Positions 7,680 to 9,305 of a stretch of DNA of 9,305 bases are shown one piece after another. Each line of letters opens with the position of its first letter. Within the stretch, counting starts at the first letter, position 1. The stretch is from positions 1 through 9,305 of the forward strand of contig JASHVW010000141.1 in the NCBI GenBank assembly GCA_030044395.1, written 5' to 3'. The DNA is from Verrucomicrobiia bacterium. GTDB lineage: Bacteria > Verrucomicrobiota > Verrucomicrobiia > Limisphaerales > UBA11358. The notes beneath the pieces are model-generated. The model was not told the DNA's origin, ran no database searches, and saw only the letters and a list, made by a program, of their open reading frames with translations. A program made the translations under genes and the position numbers.

Positions 7680-9305
7680 ATGAAAATAATCCGCCTGTCA
7701 CTCTGCGCCATCATCGCGGCCAATCTCTGCGGAATGACATTTGCCCAGGATGCCGGCGATCATCTCTGGCAGACGCAAAGCATTTATCAAATCATCACCG
7801 ACCGTTTCTTTGACGGTGACCCGGGCAACGACAATGCCGACGGCAATTATGACCCTGCTGGACACCGCGGCACCTCGGTCCATGGTGGCGACTTCAAGGG
7901 CATCGAGGACAAGCTCGATTACATCAAATCGCTCGGAGCGACCGCGATCTGGATTTCACCGGTGGTGCTGAACGCGCACGGTGAATTTCATGGCTATGCC
8001 GGCCTGGATTTTTACAAGGTGGACCCGCATTGGGGCACACTCGCCGACTTGCGGCGTCTCATCCGGGCCGCCCACGCCCGCGGTCTTCTGGTCATAGACG
8101 ATATCGTCGTGAACCATGGCGGCGATTTGATTTACAGCACCGACCCCGGTTATCCAAATTTTAAATATCCTCCCGGCGGATACACGATGCGGTACCGCAA
8201 CCCGGCCAAAACCTTTCCACCGCCATTTAATTTGAGCGCCGCCAATCCATCGCTCACCAACCTTTTCCACAACAACGGGAACATCCAGAACTTCAACGAC
8301 GAAACGCAGCTTGTTCTCGGTTCTTTCGACGGCCTGGCCGACTTCAAGACGGAATCGCCCTATGTGCGCAAGCAGATGATAAAAATCTACGAATATTGGA
8401 TCAAAGCCGCGGGATTCGACGCCTTTCGCATAGACACCGTCAAGCACGTTGAAATGGGCTTCTGGCAGCAATGGTGCCCGGCCATCCACGCCTTCGCGGC
8501 TTCCCGAGGCAAGACGAATTTTTTTATGTTCGGTGAAGTTGCTGACAGCGACGATCGCCGTTGCGGCTCCTACACCGGCACGATGGGCGGCGGACCGTTC
8601 AAGTTGGATTCGGTATTGGATTATACGCTTTATTTCAAGATCAATTCCATTTTCGCCAACGCCACCGGCAACACCCGGCAACTCGTTGACCATTACAACG
8701 CCGTTGACGCCGACTACGACCCCGCTTCACGAAATCAATTGGTGACCTTTCTCGATAACCACGACCAGCGCCGATTTTTAAACGTCCGCGGCGCGACCAC
8801 AGATCGGCTCAAGGTCGCGCTCGTCTTCCTCTACACGTCGCGCGGCATCCCTTGTTTGTATTACGGCACCGAGCAGGGTTTTAACGGCGGCAAAGACCCG
8901 TGGGACCGCGAGGACATGTTTGCCGGCCAATTCGAATGGGGCCCGTCCCGCGGCGACAATTTCAACATGACCCATCCGCTCTTTCTTTATGTGGCCAAAT
9001 TGAACAACTTCCGGCGGCTCTATCCGGAATTGCAAACCGGCGCGCAATCCAATGTCTGGAGCGACGCCAACGGCCCGGGTTTATTCGCCTATACCCGGCG
9101 GCTGGGCGATCAGCAGGCATTGGTGGTTTTCAATACTGCGCAGACAAACCAGACTCTGCCGTCCTGTCCGATGATTTATCCGGACGGAACAAAATTGGTG
9201 AACCTGTTCGATGAAGACGACGAATTGATTGTCGGCGCGGATGGGCAAACGCTGCCCATGGCCGTTCCCGGCACTTCGGCAAAAATTTTCATTCCCGCAT
9301 CACAA
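7680..9305 (+). CDS. Secreted GH13 alpha-amylase, CGTase/cyclomaltodextrinase-like (3' end outside window)
   Basis: The frame is open for 542 codons from ATG 7680 to the window edge, with no stop. MKIIRLSLCAIIAANLCGMTFAQ is a clear signal peptide, so the enzyme is exported. The mature start QSIYQIITDRFFDGDPGNDN is typical of the calcium-binding N-terminus of cyclodextrin glucanotransferases and related amylases. All GH13 motifs are intact: region I DDIVVNH (140-146), region V LADFK (219-223), region II FRIDTVKH with nucleophile D252, region III MFGEVADS with acid/base E286, and region IV TFLDNHD with H361 and D362. SRGIPCLYYGTEQ (388-399) is also characteristic. Domain C runs from about 455, and SAKIFIPA near the window end looks like its last strand. 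The gene may therefore end soon or continue into further domains. Hydrolase or transglycosylase activity cannot be decided from this sequence. It is divergent from the large amylase. No Shine-Dalgarno sequence is seen before the ATG; the preceding bases are TTTCATCCCATCCAAA. Confidence 0.93.
   Translation, partial: MKIIRLSLCAIIAANLCGMTFAQDAGDHLWQTQSIYQIITDRFFDGDPGNDNADGNYDPAGHRGTSVHGGDFKGIEDKLDYIKSLGATAIWISPVVLNAHGEFHGYAGLDFYKVDPHWGTLADLRRLIRAAHARGLLVIDDIVVNHGGDLIYSTDPGYPNFKYPPGGYTMRYRNPAKTFPPPFNLSAANPSLTNLFHNNGNIQNFNDETQLVLGSFDGLADFKTESPYVRKQMIKIYEYWIKAAGFDAFRIDTVKHVEMGFWQQWCPAIHAFAASRGKTNFFMFGEVADSDDRRCGSYTGTMGGGPFKLDSVLDYTLYFKINSIFANATGNTRQLVDHYNAVDADYDPASRNQLVTFLDNHDQRRFLNVRGATTDRLKVALVFLYTSRGIPCLYYGTEQGFNGGKDPWDREDMFAGQFEWGPSRGDNFNMTHPLFLYVAKLNNFRRLYPELQTGAQSNVWSDANGPGLFAYTRRLGDQQALVVFNTAQTNQTLPSCPMIYPDGTKLVNLFDEDDELIVGADGQTLPMAVPGTSAKIFIPASQ

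Overview
The window is a starch/maltodextrin (or glycogen) utilisation locus from a bacterium. It has GC-rich coding DNA, little Shine-Dalgarno use, a DPE2-type amylomaltase with two N-terminal starch-binding domains, and a very long secreted amylase ending in a short beta-rich tail module of the kind common in secreted proteins of soil Verrucomicrobia (Pedosphaera-like). The Verrucomicrobia assignment is inference from these traits; no taxonomic marker gene is present.

Layout from left to right. (1) Bases 2-304 are the last 100 codons of a plus-strand gene that begins outside the window, possibly a GH31-type alpha-glucosidase. A hairpin followed by a T-run at 373-399 probably terminates it. 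(2) Bases 440-3112 encode an 890-residue cytosolic 4-alpha-glucanotransferase of the DPE2 type (two CBM20-like domains plus GH77). (3) Bases 3113-3275 are a short gap between convergent genes, with one weak terminator-like hairpin. (4) Bases 7430-3276 on the minus strand encode a secreted GH13 alpha-amylase of about 1384 residues, with a catalytic barrel and about 700 residues of extra beta-rich modules. (5) Bases 7431-7679 are the spacer between two divergently transcribed amylase genes. (6) Bases 7680 to the window end encode a second, compact secreted GH13 amylase, cut by the window edge after 542 codons.

How the genes fit together (inference): the two exported amylases attack alpha-1,4-glucan outside the cytoplasm. 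The maltose and maltodextrins taken up would be processed by the DPE2-type transferase, which in characterised members moves glucose from maltose onto a branched glucan acceptor, and possibly by the upstream hydrolase. No transporter or regulator is seen. I found no RNA gene, mobile element, CRISPR array or evidence of an undescribed system. The least ordinary points are the His-to-Gln change in region IV of the large amylase and its long unassigned C-terminal half.
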